This document shows positions 5,480 to 5,766 of a DNA stretch of 5,766 bases, piece after piece. The notes under the pieces are model-generated. The model made no database searches, was not told where the DNA came from, and saw nothing but the letters and a program-made list of their open reading frames with translations. Positions within the stretch are counted from its first letter, which is position 1. The number at the start of each line of letters is the position of its first letter. The DNA lies in the NCBI GenBank assembly GCA_013362835.1, contig JABFVJ010000350.1, forward strand, positions 1-5,766, in the 5' to 3' direction. A program made the translations under genes and the position numbers. Origin of the DNA: Nonomuraea sp. (GTDB taxonomy: Bacteria > Actinomycetota > Actinomycetes > Streptosporangiales > Streptosporangiaceae).

Positions 5480-5766
5480 AGGAACAGGTCTCGTTCGGCG
5501 ACCGCGTCGTCGCCGCGGGGTTCGCGGCGGGCTGGAAGCTCGTACCGCTGCTGCCCCAGCGCCCGACGGCGGCGGTCTTCCGCGTGCTGGCCGACCGGGT
5601 GTGGCGCAGGCGCGGCAAGTCGGTGCGCCGCCTGGAGTCCAACCTGTCCAGGGTGACCGGCATCGACGCCGGCAGCCCGGAGCTGCGCGAGCTCAGCAGG
5701 GCCGGCATGCGCTCCTACTTCCGCTACTTCCACGAGATCTTCCGCCTGCCCTCGATCCCCCGCGCC
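5476..5766 (+). CDS. patA: Phosphatidylinositol mannoside acyltransferase, LpxL/HtrB-like family (3' partial)
   Basis: The first 97 residues are visible; the frame runs off the right edge, while the family is usually about 300 residues. The N-terminus reads MKEQVSFGDRVVAAGFAAGW. RRLESNLSRVTG (residues 54-65) and LSRAGMRSYFRYFHEIFRLP (75-94) follow, the characteristic opening of actinobacterial PatA-type acyltransferases of the lysophospholipid acyltransferase superfamily. These enzymes add a fatty acyl chain from acyl-CoA to a mannose of phosphatidylinositol mannosides at the cytoplasmic face of the membrane. The catalytic HxxxxD/E motif is expected beyond the window, so activity cannot be judged here. 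The ATG overlaps the pgsA stop by the ATGA arrangement. The order PI-phosphate synthase then acyltransferase matches M. tuberculosis pgsA1 and patA, which are followed by pimA, supporting the call. The gene symbol follows the mycobacterial name. Confidence 0.88.
   Translation, partial: MKEQVSFGDRVVAAGFAAGWKLVPLLPQRPTAAVFRVLADRVWRRRGKSVRRLESNLSRVTGIDAGSPELRELSRAGMRSYFRYFHEIFRLPSIPRA

Overview
The window is high-GC DNA (around 70% GC by eye, with most codons ending in G or C) from an actinomycete. The best lineage evidence is the pair at the right end: a phosphatidylinositol-phosphate synthase followed, with overlapping stop and start codons, by the start of a phosphatidylinositol mannoside acyltransferase. 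This gene pair is typical of Actinobacteria that make phosphatidylinositol and PIMs. A Streptosporangiales-type host (Nonomuraea or a relative) is a guess from the protein style, not a demonstrated assignment.

Layout. (1) 1-840, + strand: the C-terminal 279 residues of a fold-type I PLP-dependent aminotransferase, cut by the left edge, possibly the catalytic half of a MocR/GntR-type regulator. (2) 850-2415, - strand: a secreted glycoside-hydrolase-like protein of the DUF187/GHL10 family with a C-terminal Fn3-like domain. It converges on the aminotransferase with only 9 bp between the stop codons. (3) 2416-2559: an intergenic region with a strong hairpin (the probable fusA2 terminator) and an AT-richer stretch with four ACGAAA hexamers, the likely control region of the hydrolase gene. 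(4) 2560-4710, - strand: an EF-G-like translational GTPase (EF-G2/FusA2) whose G motifs differ from canonical EF-G. (5) 4711-4876: a divergent intergenic region with an imperfect inverted repeat and a possible -10 box for the rightward operon. (6) 4877-5479, + strand: phosphatidylinositol-phosphate synthase (pgsA). (7) 5476-5766, + strand: the N-terminal 97 residues of the PIM acyltransferase, cut by the right edge.

How the genes fit together. The two rightward genes are translationally coupled and act in sequence in membrane inositol-lipid synthesis; a PimA mannosyltransferase would be expected just downstream. The secreted hydrolase probably acts at the cell wall, since a family relative (E. 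coli DigH/YddW) cleaves peptide-free peptidoglycan strands. The EF-G paralogue shares the divergent promoter region with the lipid operon, but a functional link is only inferred. I found no RNA genes, mobile elements, CRISPR arrays or attachment sites, and nothing that looks like a wholly new system. The most noteworthy points are the degenerate GTPase motifs of the EF-G paralogue and the repeated boxes upstream of the hydrolase gene.
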